NCBI GenBank assembly: GCA_964438865.1
Contig: CAYTMI010000001.1
Location: forward strand, 372,001-436,000
DNA length: 64,000 bases
Direction of reading: 5' to 3'
From: G016234445 sp964438865
GTDB taxonomy: Bacteria > Chloroflexota > Dehalococcoidia > Tepidiformales > Tepidiformaceae
The notes below the pieces were generated by a model. That model searched no databases, was not told the origin of the DNA, and saw only the letters and a list, made by a program, of their open reading frames with translations. Below are positions 40,807-49,800 of the stretch, in pieces (position 1 is the first letter of the stretch; every line of letters starts with the position of its first letter). Made by a program: the position numbers and the translations under genes.

Positions 40807-42039
40807 ATGACCGAGCCAGTTTTCATCCTTGGCGGCTACCAGACCGACTTCGCCCGCAACTGGACGAAGGAGAACAAGCACATCTCGGCGATGTTCAACG
40901 AAGTGGTCACGGGCGCCCTCGAAGCGACCCAGATCCCGCCGGAGGATGTCGAAGTCGGCCACGTCGGCAACTTCGCGGCCGAGCTTTACACCATGCAGGG
41001 CCACCTCGGCGCCTTCCTCGTGGAGACGCACCCGGCGTTTTCGGGCCTTCCCACCGGCCGCCACGAAGCCGCCTGCGCCTCCGGTTCCATCGCCCTCCTC
41101 GCCGCTTCGGCCGAAATCGAAGCCGGCCGCTACGACCTTGCGATGGTCGTCGGCGTCGAGCAGATGAAGTCGGTGGACTCGGCCCGGGGCGGCGACTTCC
41201 TCGGCACCGCCGCCTGGTACGAAAAGGAAGCCGCCGGCATCAGCTATCCCTTCCCGAAGCTCTTCGGCCGCCTCGGCGACGAATACGACAAGCGCTACGG
41301 GCTCAAGGACGAGCACCTCGCCCACATCGCCGCCATCAACTACGCGAACGCGAAGAAGAACCCCCTCGCCCAGACGCGCGGCTGGTACATGAGCGAAGAG
41401 CACGCGAACAGCCAGGATCGCTTCAATTCGAACATCGGCGGCCGGATCAAGATCTCTGACTGCTCACAGGTGACCGACGGCGCGATCTGCGTCTTCCTCG
41501 CCAGCAAGCGCTATGCCGAAAAGTACGCGAAGGCGCGGGGGCTCGACCTCAACAAGATCCCCCAGATCCTCGGCTGGGGCCACCACACGGCGCCGCTGGG
41601 ATTCGATGAGAAGGTCGCCGAAAGCCGCGACAACCCCTACGTCCTCCCGCACACCCGCCAGGCGATCCTCGATGCGTTCAACCGGGCGAAGGTGCCGGAC
41701 GTCTGGGCGATGGACGCGATCGAGACGCACGACTGCTTCACGACCTCCGAATACATGGCCATCGACCACTTCGGCCTGACCGCGCCGGGCAAGTCATGGC
41801 AGGCCATCGAAGAAGGGGTGATCGAACTCGACGGCCAGTTGCCGATCAACCCGAGCGGCGGACTCATCGGCTGCGGGCACCCGGTCGGCGGCACGGGCGT
41901 GCGCCAGGTGCTGGACGCCTTCCGCCAGGTGACGAACACGGCCGGCGGCTACCAGGTGGGAGGCGCGAAGAAGGTCGCGACGCTGAACATCGGCGGCAGC
42001 GGCACCACCAGTTGCTCCTTCGTGGTCGGCATCAACTAA
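40807..42039 (+). CDS. thiolase / acetyl-CoA acetyltransferase
   Basis: 410-residue thiolase, likely cleaving 3-ketoacyl-CoA with CoA. The nucleophile is Cys90 in HEAACASGSIAL; the second active-site region is MDAIETHDCFTTSEY, and the C-terminal PSGGLIGCGHPVGGTGVRQ holds the catalytic His and Cys. Sequence style is that of the SCP2-like/type-2 thiolase branch (TEPVFILGGYQTDFARNW). Start ATG with GGGAGGA ahead. Together with the dehydrogenase it makes a two-gene beta-oxidation operon. Confidence 0.9.
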   Translation: MTEPVFILGGYQTDFARNWTKENKHISAMFNEVVTGALEATQIPPEDVEVGHVGNFAAELYTMQGHLGAFLVETHPAFSGLPTGRHEAACASGSIALLAASAEIEAGRYDLAMVVGVEQMKSVDSARGGDFLGTAAWYEKEAAGISYPFPKLFGRLGDEYDKRYGLKDEHLAHIAAINYANAKKNPLAQTRGWYMSEEHANSQDRFNSNIGGRIKISDCSQVTDGAICVFLASKRYAEKYAKARGLDLNKIPQILGWGHHTAPLGFDEKVAESRDNPYVLPHTRQAILDAFNRAKVPDVWAMDAIETHDCFTTSEYMAIDHFGLTAPGKSWQAIEEGVIELDGQLPINPSGGLIGCGHPVGGTGVRQVLDAFRQVTNTAGGYQVGGAKKVATLNIGGSGTTSCSFVVGIN

Positions 42040-42178
42040 CCGGCACTTCCCCGGACGGGAAATGGGCCTCCGGGGTAACCGCGAGGCCCACAGCGTCCAT
42101 TGGAGGAGGGCCAGTTCCTTGCCGAAGTCTGAAGGTGTAACCTGCTTCGCACCAGAGGGTTGGTCAGGGAGAACTACA

Positions 42179-42529
42179 ATGGGCGGTGATCCTTCAGCGA
42201 GCGCTTCGGGACCTGACCGGGGGTCCGTTCAGGTTCGGGGGCTTTGGGAAAAGCTAGGCGACCATGAGATCAAGTTCGTCGATCAATTACTCATGAGCTT
42301 TCGAGGAGACTATTTCATCCTGTCTCTTGGCCAAGTCATCGATCCGCAACCCTTCTCGACGGGCGACGACGCGCTGACCGAGATCAGAGAGCGTGGTACG
42401 GTACCCATCACTCCACTCGTGCGGGTGGCGATTCCGCAGGCCAAGATGATCGAGTTTCTCAATGCGGCACAGCAGTTGGTCGCCAATCTAGAATCGACTC
42501 CGGAGTCGGAGGAGAACTCCAATGACTAG
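42179..42529 (+). CDS. DUF3467-like small protein, first gene of unknown three-gene operon
   Basis: 116-residue protein. The core KFVDQLLMSFRGDYFILSLGQV, later VPITPLVRVAIPQAKMIEFLNAAQQLVANLES, resembles DUF3467: one short barrel-like domain with no known function. ATG 42179 is chosen over a longer frame to 42062 because GGGAGA lies seven bases before it. Base composition is less GC-rich than the thiolase operon upstream. The next gene overlaps its end by 8 bp. Confidence 0.65.
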   Translation: MGGDPSASASGPDRGSVQVRGLWEKLGDHEIKFVDQLLMSFRGDYFILSLGQVIDPQPFSTGDDALTEIRERGTVPITPLVRVAIPQAKMIEFLNAAQQLVANLESTPESEENSND

Positions 42530-42995
42530 CAAGATAGCACCCTTTACGAGTGACTGGCGTATCCCGGCAAAGTATGAGCCGGTTGACCTCAGCCCAGAAT
42601 TCTCGCTCTTCTTGGGGCTCGATGCATCAACTCTGACACCGCGGTTTAGCAGCGGATTGCAGGATTGGTCGAAGGGCCTTCGCTGGGGGTTACCTGTTGT
42701 TCCGGACATTCGGCGATTCCAAGAACTGGTCTCAGAATGGCGCACGGCTACCGCCTTTTCCTCACGGCCAATGGACCTCTTCATGCACCCCTCCTATCAG
42801 AAAATCATCGGCATGGGCCCGCCGGTGCTACCCCTGATTCTGGAACGGTTGACGCACCACTTGGAACTCTGGTTTTGGGCGCTGGAGATGATCGCAGACC
42901 AGAATCCTGCCGCCGAGGGCGAGCCCGGGGACATCGAAGCAATGCGCACCGCATGGCTTCGATGGGGTGAGGCGCAAGGCCTGATATCTCGGTGA
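42522..42995 (+). CDS. hypothetical protein, second gene of unknown three-gene operon
   Basis: 157-residue Trp/aromatic-rich helical protein, not assigned. The main stretch is FQELVSEWRTATAFSSRPMDL, MHPSYQKIIGMGPPVLPLILERL and HHLELWFWALEMIADQNPA, followed by AMRTAWLRWGEAQGLI. It has no export signal. ATG at 42522 overlaps the previous gene by 8 bp and its stop overlaps the next GTG (GTGA), so all three are probably translated as a unit and may form a complex. Confidence 0.65.
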   Translation: MTSKIAPFTSDWRIPAKYEPVDLSPEFSLFLGLDASTLTPRFSSGLQDWSKGLRWGLPVVPDIRRFQELVSEWRTATAFSSRPMDLFMHPSYQKIIGMGPPVLPLILERLTHHLELWFWALEMIADQNPAAEGEPGDIEAMRTAWLRWGEAQGLISR

Positions 42996-43495
42996 GCGCG
43001 TCCGACCCTGCCCGGCGCGCCGTGGAGGCTACATTCCCGCGTCTGCGTGACACCACATGGCGGATCTCAAGTGAGCAGACCTCCCGCTATAACTGCATCG
43101 CATACGCAGCCGGATTCGACAACCGATTCTGGTGGCCGGAGCCGCCCGGTTACTGGCCGCGGGCGTTGGGGGCGGCAAGTTCCACCATAGACGCGTTCCG
43201 TGAGCTCTTCGTCGGGCTCCTAGGTTTCGAGGACGCCACTGACGATTCTCTGGAGCCCGGATACACCAAGGTCGCACTCTTCGCGCGGAACGGGGACCCG
43301 ACCCACGCGGCTCGGCAACTCTCGAATGCTTTATGGACTAGCAAGCTAGGTGCTGACTACGACATCGGCCACGCTCTGAGGGCGCTCGAAGGTGACCAGT
43401 ATGGGCACGTAGTGGCGTTCTTCAAGCAGGCGACTTCTAAGTTCGCTCAGTCCCGCGTTCCAGCTCTGGTGAAACTGGAACGACCCCCTCGATAG
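42992..43495 (+). CDS. YNCIAYAAG-type domain protein (DUF7689-like), third gene of unknown operon
   Basis: 167-residue protein. It shows SRYNCIAYAAGFDNRFWWP near residue 31, a pattern with a Cys at a helix start typical of papain-like or NlpC-like folds, then THAARQL with a His and WTSKLGADYDIGHALRALEGDQYGHV. A cysteine-His active site is possible but only inferred; I recall similar sequences under the name DUF7689. GTG 42992 shares GTGA with the upstream stop. It ends 23 bp before a convergent gene. Confidence 0.68.
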   Translation: MSASDPARRAVEATFPRLRDTTWRISSEQTSRYNCIAYAAGFDNRFWWPEPPGYWPRALGAASSTIDAFRELFVGLLGFEDATDDSLEPGYTKVALFARNGDPTHAARQLSNALWTSKLGADYDIGHALRALEGDQYGHVVAFFKQATSKFAQSRVPALVKLERPPR

Positions 43496-43518
43496 GCTGA
43501 GAGAACGGCAAGCCTCGC

Positions 43519-44229
43519 CTAGTTCGAAACCCCGGGTGGGGGCGCGAGGAAGCCCGTCTCAGCCTCGAACTCGAGCGCGCACTGGCCGTACGTCTCGTCC
43601 TCGCTGGAGTGAACCACCGCCATTGTTCGCAGCGGGAGGTCGGTGTAGTACGCATAGAAGTAGCCGCCCCCAGTCTTCACCGTTTCCGCCGGCCCGCCCG
43701 CAGCAACACACGCCGCCAGGTGTTCCATCGCCTGTGCCAGCTTCACCGGGTCCCGATCGAGTTGCGCCTGCCACGCCTCGTCGGCGGCATCGAGGTGCTG
43801 GCGGTGGCAGCCCATGGATGCTGCGTGCGCGGCCCGGACCGTGTCCCCAGGGTCAGCGCCGTCGGGCACGGAGATGGAGGAGCGGATCTTGGTCGTGCGA
43901 AGCCCTTTGCCCGGGACCAGCGATACGCGTGTGTGGCCTGCTGCTTCCAGGCACGCTGCCGTCCGTAGCACCGCTTGCTGGTGCTCCTCGAAGGTGATGG
44001 CTGGCGCGGGCAGAACGGCGTCCGCCTCGCCGCCGCCCTGCTCGCGTTCCTCGGCGGTCAAGGGGGCGGCTGGAAGCACCGCAACCTCTCCGGCGTCCGC
44101 GGCGCCAGCAGTGTCGCCCTGGGCGGCGGAGGATCGCCACCCGGCCGCGAGACCGGCGGCGGTCGCGACGATGGCGACGGCGCCACCCGCCACTGTCATT
44201 CGAATGCTGAGGGATCGGCTGATGTTCAT
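43519..44229 (-). CDS. exported protein with four-cysteine domain, paralogue of 44358 C-terminus
   Basis: 236-residue protein with one N-terminal hydrophobic segment (residues 11-32) that should export or anchor it, a low-complexity Ala/Glu linker, and a domain from residue 80. The domain has four conserved cysteines (TAACLEAAGH, MGCHRQ, LAACVAAGG, YGQCALEFE), likely two disulfides. It is nearly the same as residues 223-376 of the adjacent gene. No enzymatic motif is visible. It lacks the HTH part of its neighbour. Confidence 0.72.
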   Translation of the reverse strand: MNISRSLSIRMTVAGGAVAIVATAAGLAAGWRSSAAQGDTAGAADAGEVAVLPAAPLTAEEREQGGGEADAVLPAPAITFEEHQQAVLRTAACLEAAGHTRVSLVPGKGLRTTKIRSSISVPDGADPGDTVRAAHAASMGCHRQHLDAADEAWQAQLDRDPVKLAQAMEHLAACVAAGGPAETVKTGGGYFYAYYTDLPLRTMAVVHSSEDETYGQCALEFEAETGFLAPPPGVSN

Positions 44230-44357
44230 GCTGCACCTGCTTCGTTGCGATGCGAGCGCCCCGGTGGCGTCTCGCTTCGATGGTTCAGGTTAGGCAGCCG
44301 CCCGGGGCGGATTCCACCCCTCACCCCGGGGATGAAAATCCGTCAATTGTGCCTGGA

Positions 44358-45554
44358 TCAGGACCAGTCGGTGTTGATCACGATTGGCTGCGCGACTGGC
44401 GAGCCTGGTACCGGCCGCTCGCTGACCACGCCCGGCGGCGGCGCGAGGAAGCCCGTCTCCGCTTCGAACTCGAGCGCGCACTGGCCATACGTCTCGACGT
44501 CACGCACGCCGACCACCACGTCCCGGGACGGAAGGTCCCTGGAGCGAGCATAGGCGTAGCCGCCCCCCGTCGGCACTGTTTCCGCGGGCCCACCCGCCTC
44601 CACGCATGCCTCCAGGGCGTCAAAGGCTCGTTCCACCTTCACCGGATCCCGGTCCAGTTGCGCCTGCCACGCTTCGTTGGCGGCATCGAGGTACTGGCGG
44701 CGGCAATCCATGGATACCCCCTGCGCGGCGCGGACGGTGGCCCCGGGGTCAGCTCCGTCGGGCACAGAGATAGAGGAACGGATCTTGCTCGTGCGAAGCC
44801 CCTTGCCCGGGATCAACGACACCCGCGTGTGGCCTGCTGCTTCCAGGCACGCCGCCGTCCGCAGCACCGCCTGCTCGTGCTCCGCGAAGGTCAGCAGCGT
44901 GTCACGGGGCGCCGCTTCCGCCGTGGCCGCGGACGGCGCGTCCGAGGCGCTCACCGCAGGGCCGCCGGCTGCCTGATCGTAGGAGTCCCCGTAACCAATC
45001 GCCGTCGCCACCGCGAGCACGGCCAGCGGCACCGCGAGAAGCAGTGCTGCTACCAGCGCCACTCGCGCGAGCCGGGGCCGGTGCCGCCGGGCAGCTCCCG
45101 GCCTTCGAGCCACGTCCGCCGCAACCCGCAACCGGGGCCGATGCGGCCGGGTACGCCGGACGCCCTTCCCCACCCGTCGCAGGATCGGCCGGCGGCGCAC
45201 ACCAACGGTCGGCGGGGTGACTGGCCGCTCCGTTCCTGCGCGCGCCGCTATGTGCGCTGTCCACTCGTCGCGGTGCTCCAGCCACCAGCGGCCGAGTTCG
45301 CGCATGTCGGCACACTCGGTCAGTCCTTCGAGCTGGCGGATGTAGTCCCGCACGGTCGCGCGCGGAACACCCGACCGCTCGGCGATCTCTGCCTGGGTGT
45401 AGCCCTCCGCCACAAACCGGAGCACCGATGCCATCCGCACCGTGACGCCGTCGAGCGTCCGCTCAAGGCTCGCGTCCGAGTCTTCATCCCATGACCCTGG
45501 CTCACCGTCCCGGGGGAACACGCACCGAGAGTACCACCCCGCCACCCGCGCCAC
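44358..45554 (-). CDS. one-component regulator-like protein: HTH, membrane helix, four-cysteine sensor domain
   Basis: 398-residue protein. Residues about 44-77 form an HTH of sigma-r4/LuxR style (YTQAEIAERSGVPRATVRDYIRQLE). A basic linker follows, then one membrane helix at about 163-187, and an outside domain (223-376) with the same four cysteines as the neighbour gene at 43519. The layout inside-HTH, helix, outside domain is that of ToxR-like one-component sensors. GTG 45554 starts the open frame, but later starts are possible. The two genes look like a recent tandem duplication with loss or gain of the HTH. Confidence 0.7.
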   Translation of the reverse strand: MARVAGWYSRCVFPRDGEPGSWDEDSDASLERTLDGVTVRMASVLRFVAEGYTQAEIAERSGVPRATVRDYIRQLEGLTECADMRELGRWWLEHRDEWTAHIAARAGTERPVTPPTVGVRRRPILRRVGKGVRRTRPHRPRLRVAADVARRPGAARRHRPRLARVALVAALLLAVPLAVLAVATAIGYGDSYDQAAGGPAVSASDAPSAATAEAAPRDTLLTFAEHEQAVLRTAACLEAAGHTRVSLIPGKGLRTSKIRSSISVPDGADPGATVRAAQGVSMDCRRQYLDAANEAWQAQLDRDPVKVERAFDALEACVEAGGPAETVPTGGGYAYARSRDLPSRDVVVGVRDVETYGQCALEFEAETGFLAPPPGVVSERPVPGSPVAQPIVINTDWS

Positions 45555-45569
45555 TACCGGTGTCTTTAC

Positions 45570-46784
45570 TCAGGCGGCGGGCTCGATGACGGCTTCCGCG
45601 TGCCCGCGCGGCCGAGCGAGGAGCAGGAGGAGGGCGCCGCCGAAGAGCGCCGCGCTCAGGATGATCGCCAGCCGGTAGCTGCCGGTGGCGTCGACAGTCA
45701 CGCCCATGAGCATCGGGCCCGTCGCCGAAACGAGGCTGACGATGAGCGACTGGATGCCCATCAGTGTGCCGATCCGGCGTTCGCCATAGACCTCGGCGGC
45801 GTAGAGGCCGTGCAGCGGCGAAATCGCGCCAAAGGCCAGCCCCGTCGGGAGGAGGAAGGCGAGCAGCCACCCGATTTCGCCCCCGGCGGCAAGGGGTAGG
45901 GTCCCGAGCGCCATGAGGACGTAGACCAGCGCCATCGTCCCGGGGACGCCGAGCCGCGCCACGACCGGCCCCATCAGCGCCCGCCCGGGGAGGGAGAGCA
46001 GCCCCCGGACGGAGGCGATCGCGGTGGCCGTGCCGAGGGTAGCCCCCGCCGCGACCATGGCCGGGACGTGGAGCACCTGGGTCGCGCCGAAGGCCATCGA
46101 GGCGAGCGAAAACATCGAGATCATCACCACCACTTCGGGGGTGCGGAAGGCGGCCAGCACGTTGCCACGGTCGCCATGCTTCGCTGGTTGGCCCTTCGCC
46201 GCCCCGCCGCCGCGCACCAGCAGCGCTGCCGGGAGGACGTGCAGGGCAAGGAGCACGAGGAGGATCCGGAGCGCCACGCGCCAGTCCATCACGTCCACCA
46301 GCAGCCCCGCGAACGGGAAGTAGAACACGGCCGCGAAGCCGCCCACGAAGGTGAGGATCGAGAAGGCCCGCACGCGGTCTCCCGGGAAGAGGCGCGTGGT
46401 CAGGGCCATGGTGATGTTGTAGAAGAGCCCCGCCGAGACGATCCCACCCCCGGCGCCCCAGGCGATGACGAACACGTCTGCGCTCTGTGCGTAGGAGGCG
46501 GCGAACAGCAGGACACTGCCAATTGCCAGCGCGCCGAGCATGACCGGCCTGCCGCCGACTCGGTCGAGGAGCCAGCCGCTGCCGACCGCGCCGACGCCCC
46601 CGGCGAGCGAACTCAGCGTGAACGCCGCCGAAAGCGCCCCCACCGACCAGCCTGTGTCTTCGTGGATGGGGCCGATGAAGACGCCGAACGAATAGACCGC
46701 GATCCCGTAGGAGCCGACCGTGAGGATGCCGAGGAGGATGACCCTCCACCACTTCTGGAGGGCGCCCGCGGATGCCCTCAGCAC
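45570..46784 (-). CDS. MFS transporter, monocarboxylate type
   Basis: 404-residue twelve-helix carrier. It begins KWWRVILLGILTVGSYGIAVYSFGVFIGPI, has the motif-A loop GSGWLLDRVGGRP and the second-half loop MGPVVARLGVPG. Substrate unknown. GTG 46784 is chosen; it overlaps the stop of the padR-type gene by 7 bp, so regulator and carrier are one transcript and the carrier is the likely regulated target, probably drug or metabolite efflux. Confidence 0.84.
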   Translation of the reverse strand: MLRASAGALQKWWRVILLGILTVGSYGIAVYSFGVFIGPIHEDTGWSVGALSAAFTLSSLAGGVGAVGSGWLLDRVGGRPVMLGALAIGSVLLFAASYAQSADVFVIAWGAGGGIVSAGLFYNITMALTTRLFPGDRVRAFSILTFVGGFAAVFYFPFAGLLVDVMDWRVALRILLVLLALHVLPAALLVRGGGAAKGQPAKHGDRGNVLAAFRTPEVVVMISMFSLASMAFGATQVLHVPAMVAAGATLGTATAIASVRGLLSLPGRALMGPVVARLGVPGTMALVYVLMALGTLPLAAGGEIGWLLAFLLPTGLAFGAISPLHGLYAAEVYGERRIGTLMGIQSLIVSLVSATGPMLMGVTVDATGSYRLAIILSAALFGGALLLLLARPRGHAEAVIEPAA

Positions 46785-47224
46785 GCGGAGGGACCGCCGG
46801 GCGCCTCCGTCGCGACGCAGGCATCGCCAGCCGGGGCGGCGCCGCACCCCGCGCCTTCCGGCCACAGCGAAGGGTCTCCGCTGGCGGCGACGACGCGTTC
46901 CATCGCCGGCATGAAGCGGGACCAGGCGGCCAGCCCGACCTGGAGCGCCTCGCGGCCGTCGGCGGTGAGCGTGCAGACCCTTCGTCCGCGCGTGTTCGAT
47001 GCTTCGACTTCGCACACGATCAGCCCGACGGCTTCGAGTTCGTGGATGGCGGGGTAGATCATCGCCGCCGACGGGTTGCACCAGTCGCCGCAGAGGCTGG
47101 AGAGCCGCCGGGCGATGTCGTAGCCGTGGCCGGGACGCTCATCGAAGGCAGCGAGCATCAGCAGCCGCCCGGCCGCGCGGAGGATGGCGGTGTCCCAGTA
47201 GGCGGGGTCTTTCATGTCTGCCAT
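46778..47224 (-). CDS. PadR-family transcriptional regulator
   Basis: 148-residue winged-helix regulator. The PadR core is LLMLAAFDERPGHGYDIARRLSSLCGDWCNPSAAMIYPAIHELEAVGLI (residues 18-68), with wing residues RRVCTLTADGREAL. Family members are usually repressors of adjacent transport genes. ATG 47224 has GGAG six bases upstream. A good promoter and two GTATCGG repeats lie just in front, so it probably controls itself. It overlaps the MFS gene downstream. Confidence 0.86.
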   Translation of the reverse strand: MADMKDPAYWDTAILRAAGRLLMLAAFDERPGHGYDIARRLSSLCGDWCNPSAAMIYPAIHELEAVGLIVCEVEASNTRGRRVCTLTADGREALQVGLAAWSRFMPAMERVVAASGDPSLWPEGAGCGAAPAGDACVATEAPGGPSAC

Positions 47225-47249
47225 GGCCGGCTCCGGTGGGGTTTCGGCG

Positions 47250-47286
47250 ATGATAGTCAGGATACCGATACATAGCAATCCGATAC
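47250..47286 (-). promoter_or_regulatory. padR promoter with internal direct repeat
   Basis: Minus strand: -35 TTGCTA (47278-47273), 17 bp spacer, -10 TATCAT (47255-47250). Two copies of GTATCGG, 15 bp apart (47265-47271 and 47280-47286), lie within and just upstream of it, suggesting an operator for PadR. The rest of the gap up to 47436 holds no gene that I can support. Confidence 0.55.
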
Positions 47287-47436
47287 GTGGCGGCGGACAG
47301 ATCGCTGCCCCGGGCGCCGGCGTACCGTACTCACCGGTAAACCCGCCGCGACGGTGGTAGGCTGGCAGACTGCAGGAGACCGCATGCCGCACCCTTCCCG
47401 TCTCGCAGCGACCCGGATCCGGGCGGGCTCCCGCCG

Positions 47437-48375
47437 GTGAGGGCGCTCCTGGCGGTGACGACCGCCCTGCTGCTGGCCGCGTGCGGTGCGGTCGAGCGCC
47501 AGCCCGCCGTCACGCCCACCGTGGAGGACGCACCCCCGGCGGCGACAGCGACACCCGGCCCCGGCCCCGCCCCGCAACCGGCCTACGTCACCGCCGCCAG
47601 TGGGATCCCCTGCGAGGCCCGGCCGCCGCTGAACCGGGCCCTGGCGCTCTCCGTCCAGGTGATGCTGGGGGGCTTCGACGGCGAATGGGGGTTCGCGTTC
47701 ATCGATATCGAGTGCGGCGTCACCATCGCCGTGAACCCGGACTACGTCCAGTACCCGGCCTCGGCGGGGAAGATCGTGAGCGCCGTCGCGGCCCTGCGGG
47801 CGGTGCAGGCCGGCGTGATCGCGTTCGACGAGGTCGACCAAGCGATCCGGGAGATGATGCACTTCTCCTACGACTTTGACGCCGACTACCTGGAGAGCTT
47901 CGTCACCGCCGAGGAGATCGACCGCGTGCTGGCGGATTCGGGCGCATCGGACCTGTCTGTGATGAACGGCGGCTGGACCCACGCCATGCTGACCGCCACC
48001 GACCTGGCGCGCGTCTGGGCTGCCATCCTTGACGGCACCCTCCTCGAGCCGGAGTACGCCGCATACATCCTCGAACTGGCGCGAACCGACGAGATCGAAG
48101 TGGAGTTCCAGACCTTTCCCGACGCCACGTTCACGATGCCCGGGTTCGCCTACGGCCAGAAGGCCGGGTACTACATCAGCGACGGCACCCCCTACGACCT
48201 GGTGGGGGCTGGCTACTTCCGGCCGGATTCCGGCGGGCCCGGGTTCGCCGCGGCGCTCCTGGTGCTAACCGAAAACCCCGACCTGATGGAGCCGCGCCGC
48301 CGCACGGTGTTCCCGCTGCTGGTGCAGCACGTCTTCGCGGTAACGGGCGCGGGCGACTCCGCGGACGCACCCTGA
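47437..48375 (+). CDS. beta-lactamase-like serine hydrolase lipoprotein
   Basis: 312-residue exported protein with lipobox LLLAAC near residue 16 and an Ala/Thr/Pro linker to about residue 50. The rest resembles the class-A beta-lactamase/D-Ala-D-Ala hydrolase fold: Ser-x-x-Lys in YPASAGKIVSAVAAL, and a KAGYY segment where KTG is expected (GQKAGYYISDG). The catalytic pair Ser/Lys is present, the SDN triad is not obvious. Cell-wall or ester hydrolysis is possible. GTG 47437. It stands alone, divergent from padR. Confidence 0.75.
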   Translation: MRALLAVTTALLLAACGAVERQPAVTPTVEDAPPAATATPGPGPAPQPAYVTAASGIPCEARPPLNRALALSVQVMLGGFDGEWGFAFIDIECGVTIAVNPDYVQYPASAGKIVSAVAALRAVQAGVIAFDEVDQAIREMMHFSYDFDADYLESFVTAEEIDRVLADSGASDLSVMNGGWTHAMLTATDLARVWAAILDGTLLEPEYAAYILELARTDEIEVEFQTFPDATFTMPGFAYGQKAGYYISDGTPYDLVGAGYFRPDSGGPGFAAALLVLTENPDLMEPRRRTVFPLLVQHVFAVTGAGDSADAP

Positions 48376-48388
48376 GAGCCCCGGCGCG

Positions 48389-49729
48389 CTATGTGCCCCC
48401 GGACGACGTCCCCGGGAGGTCCGGGAGCGCGGCTGCCGCGGGCGAGCGATCCCCCACCGGCCGCGCGAAGAGGACGGCCAGCGCCGCCACGTAGTTGAAC
48501 ATCGCCAGCACCGTGAAGGGCACCCCGTAGCCGCCGGCCTGGTCGTGGAGGAAGCCGACGCCGATGGGGCCGAGGCCGCTCCCAACCTGCCCCGCCAGCA
48601 TGATCAGCCCGAAGATCGACCCGAAGGAGACGAGCCCGAAGATCTCCCCCACCAGGAGCGACTGCATCATGTAGATGTTGCCGATGGTGAAGCCGAAGAC
48701 GAGGGTGATCAGCCAGGTCGCGGGGACGCTTTCCGTGTGGATGATGAGGAGGATGCAGGTGGCCTGGACCACGAAGAGGATGATTGTCAGCAGCCGTTTG
48801 TCCACGCCGTCAGCGAAGATGCCCACCGCCAGCCGGGCGACGATGCTGCCGATCGCGGTGACGCTTATCGTCAGGGCCGCCTCGCTCCGGGAGCCGAGCC
48901 GCTCTTCGAGGAACGTCACCTGGTGGACGATGTAGCCGGTCTGGGCGATGAGCACGAGGAGAAAGGCGGTGAAGATCGCCCAGAACGAGACCGTGTGCAT
49001 CGCCTGGGAGCGGGACCACGTGCGCATCTGGACTTCGCGGCTGAGGACTCCGGCCAACGGCTTCGATGGTCCGGCGGGGGGATCGTTGTCGGGCGTCAGG
49101 CCCATTTCGGCCGGCTCGGAGGCGACCACCAGCAGCGCGACCGGGAGCCCGACGACGAGCACCAGCGCCCCGAGGATGGGGGTTGCCAGTTCGAGGCCGC
49201 CAACGTCGATCAGCTTGCTGGCGACGGGCGCCAAGATCGCCCCGCCAAGTGACACTCCCGTCGAGGAGATGCTCATCGCCAGGGCGCGTTTGCGGATGAA
49301 CCAGCGGGCCATGATCGCGCTGATCGCGACTGAGCTCGACATCCCGAAGGCGACGGCGAAGACGAAGTAGACCGCGTACAACTGCCAGAGGGAGGTGACG
49401 AGGCCGATGAGGGCAGCGCTGATCCCGTTGACCAGCATGCCCGTGGCCATGAACACCCGCGGCCCCCGGCGGTCGATGAACGGCCCGACGACGGCACCGG
49501 CCAGCCCCGAGACGCAGAAGTAGATGGCCGGCGCCCAGCTGACCTGGGTGGTGGACCAGCCGTGTTCGTCCCGGAGGGGCTTGAGGAAGATGGGCAGCCC
49601 GTAATAGCCGACGCCCACGCCGACGAACATCAGGAGGGCGCAAGCGATGGCCACATACCAGCCGTAGAAGACGCGCGAAGGGAGCACCCGTGCCGCAAAC
49701 GGGGTGTGCCGGGGGACGGTTGAGGCCAT
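48389..49729 (-). CDS. MFS transporter, monocarboxylate/oxalate-formate type
   Basis: 446-residue carrier of the same branch as those at 10481 and 45570. It starts FYGWYVAIACALLMFVGVGVGYYG, has WSTTQVSWAPAIYF and motif-A-like GPFIDRRGPRVFM, and a long central loop with PAEMGLTPDNDPP. ATG 49729 is chosen; the frame upstream is Arg-rich. It is convergent with the serine hydrolase 13 bp away. Confidence 0.85.
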   Translation of the reverse strand: MASTVPRHTPFAARVLPSRVFYGWYVAIACALLMFVGVGVGYYGLPIFLKPLRDEHGWSTTQVSWAPAIYFCVSGLAGAVVGPFIDRRGPRVFMATGMLVNGISAALIGLVTSLWQLYAVYFVFAVAFGMSSSVAISAIMARWFIRKRALAMSISSTGVSLGGAILAPVASKLIDVGGLELATPILGALVLVVGLPVALLVVASEPAEMGLTPDNDPPAGPSKPLAGVLSREVQMRTWSRSQAMHTVSFWAIFTAFLLVLIAQTGYIVHQVTFLEERLGSRSEAALTISVTAIGSIVARLAVGIFADGVDKRLLTIILFVVQATCILLIIHTESVPATWLITLVFGFTIGNIYMMQSLLVGEIFGLVSFGSIFGLIMLAGQVGSGLGPIGVGFLHDQAGGYGVPFTVLAMFNYVAALAVLFARPVGDRSPAAAALPDLPGTSSGGT

Positions 49730-49800
49730 TGGGGGCAGTCTAACGGTGGCCGCGAAGCGCTGTCGAAAGCGGGCGGGACGCTGCCGCACGGCCCGCGGAG

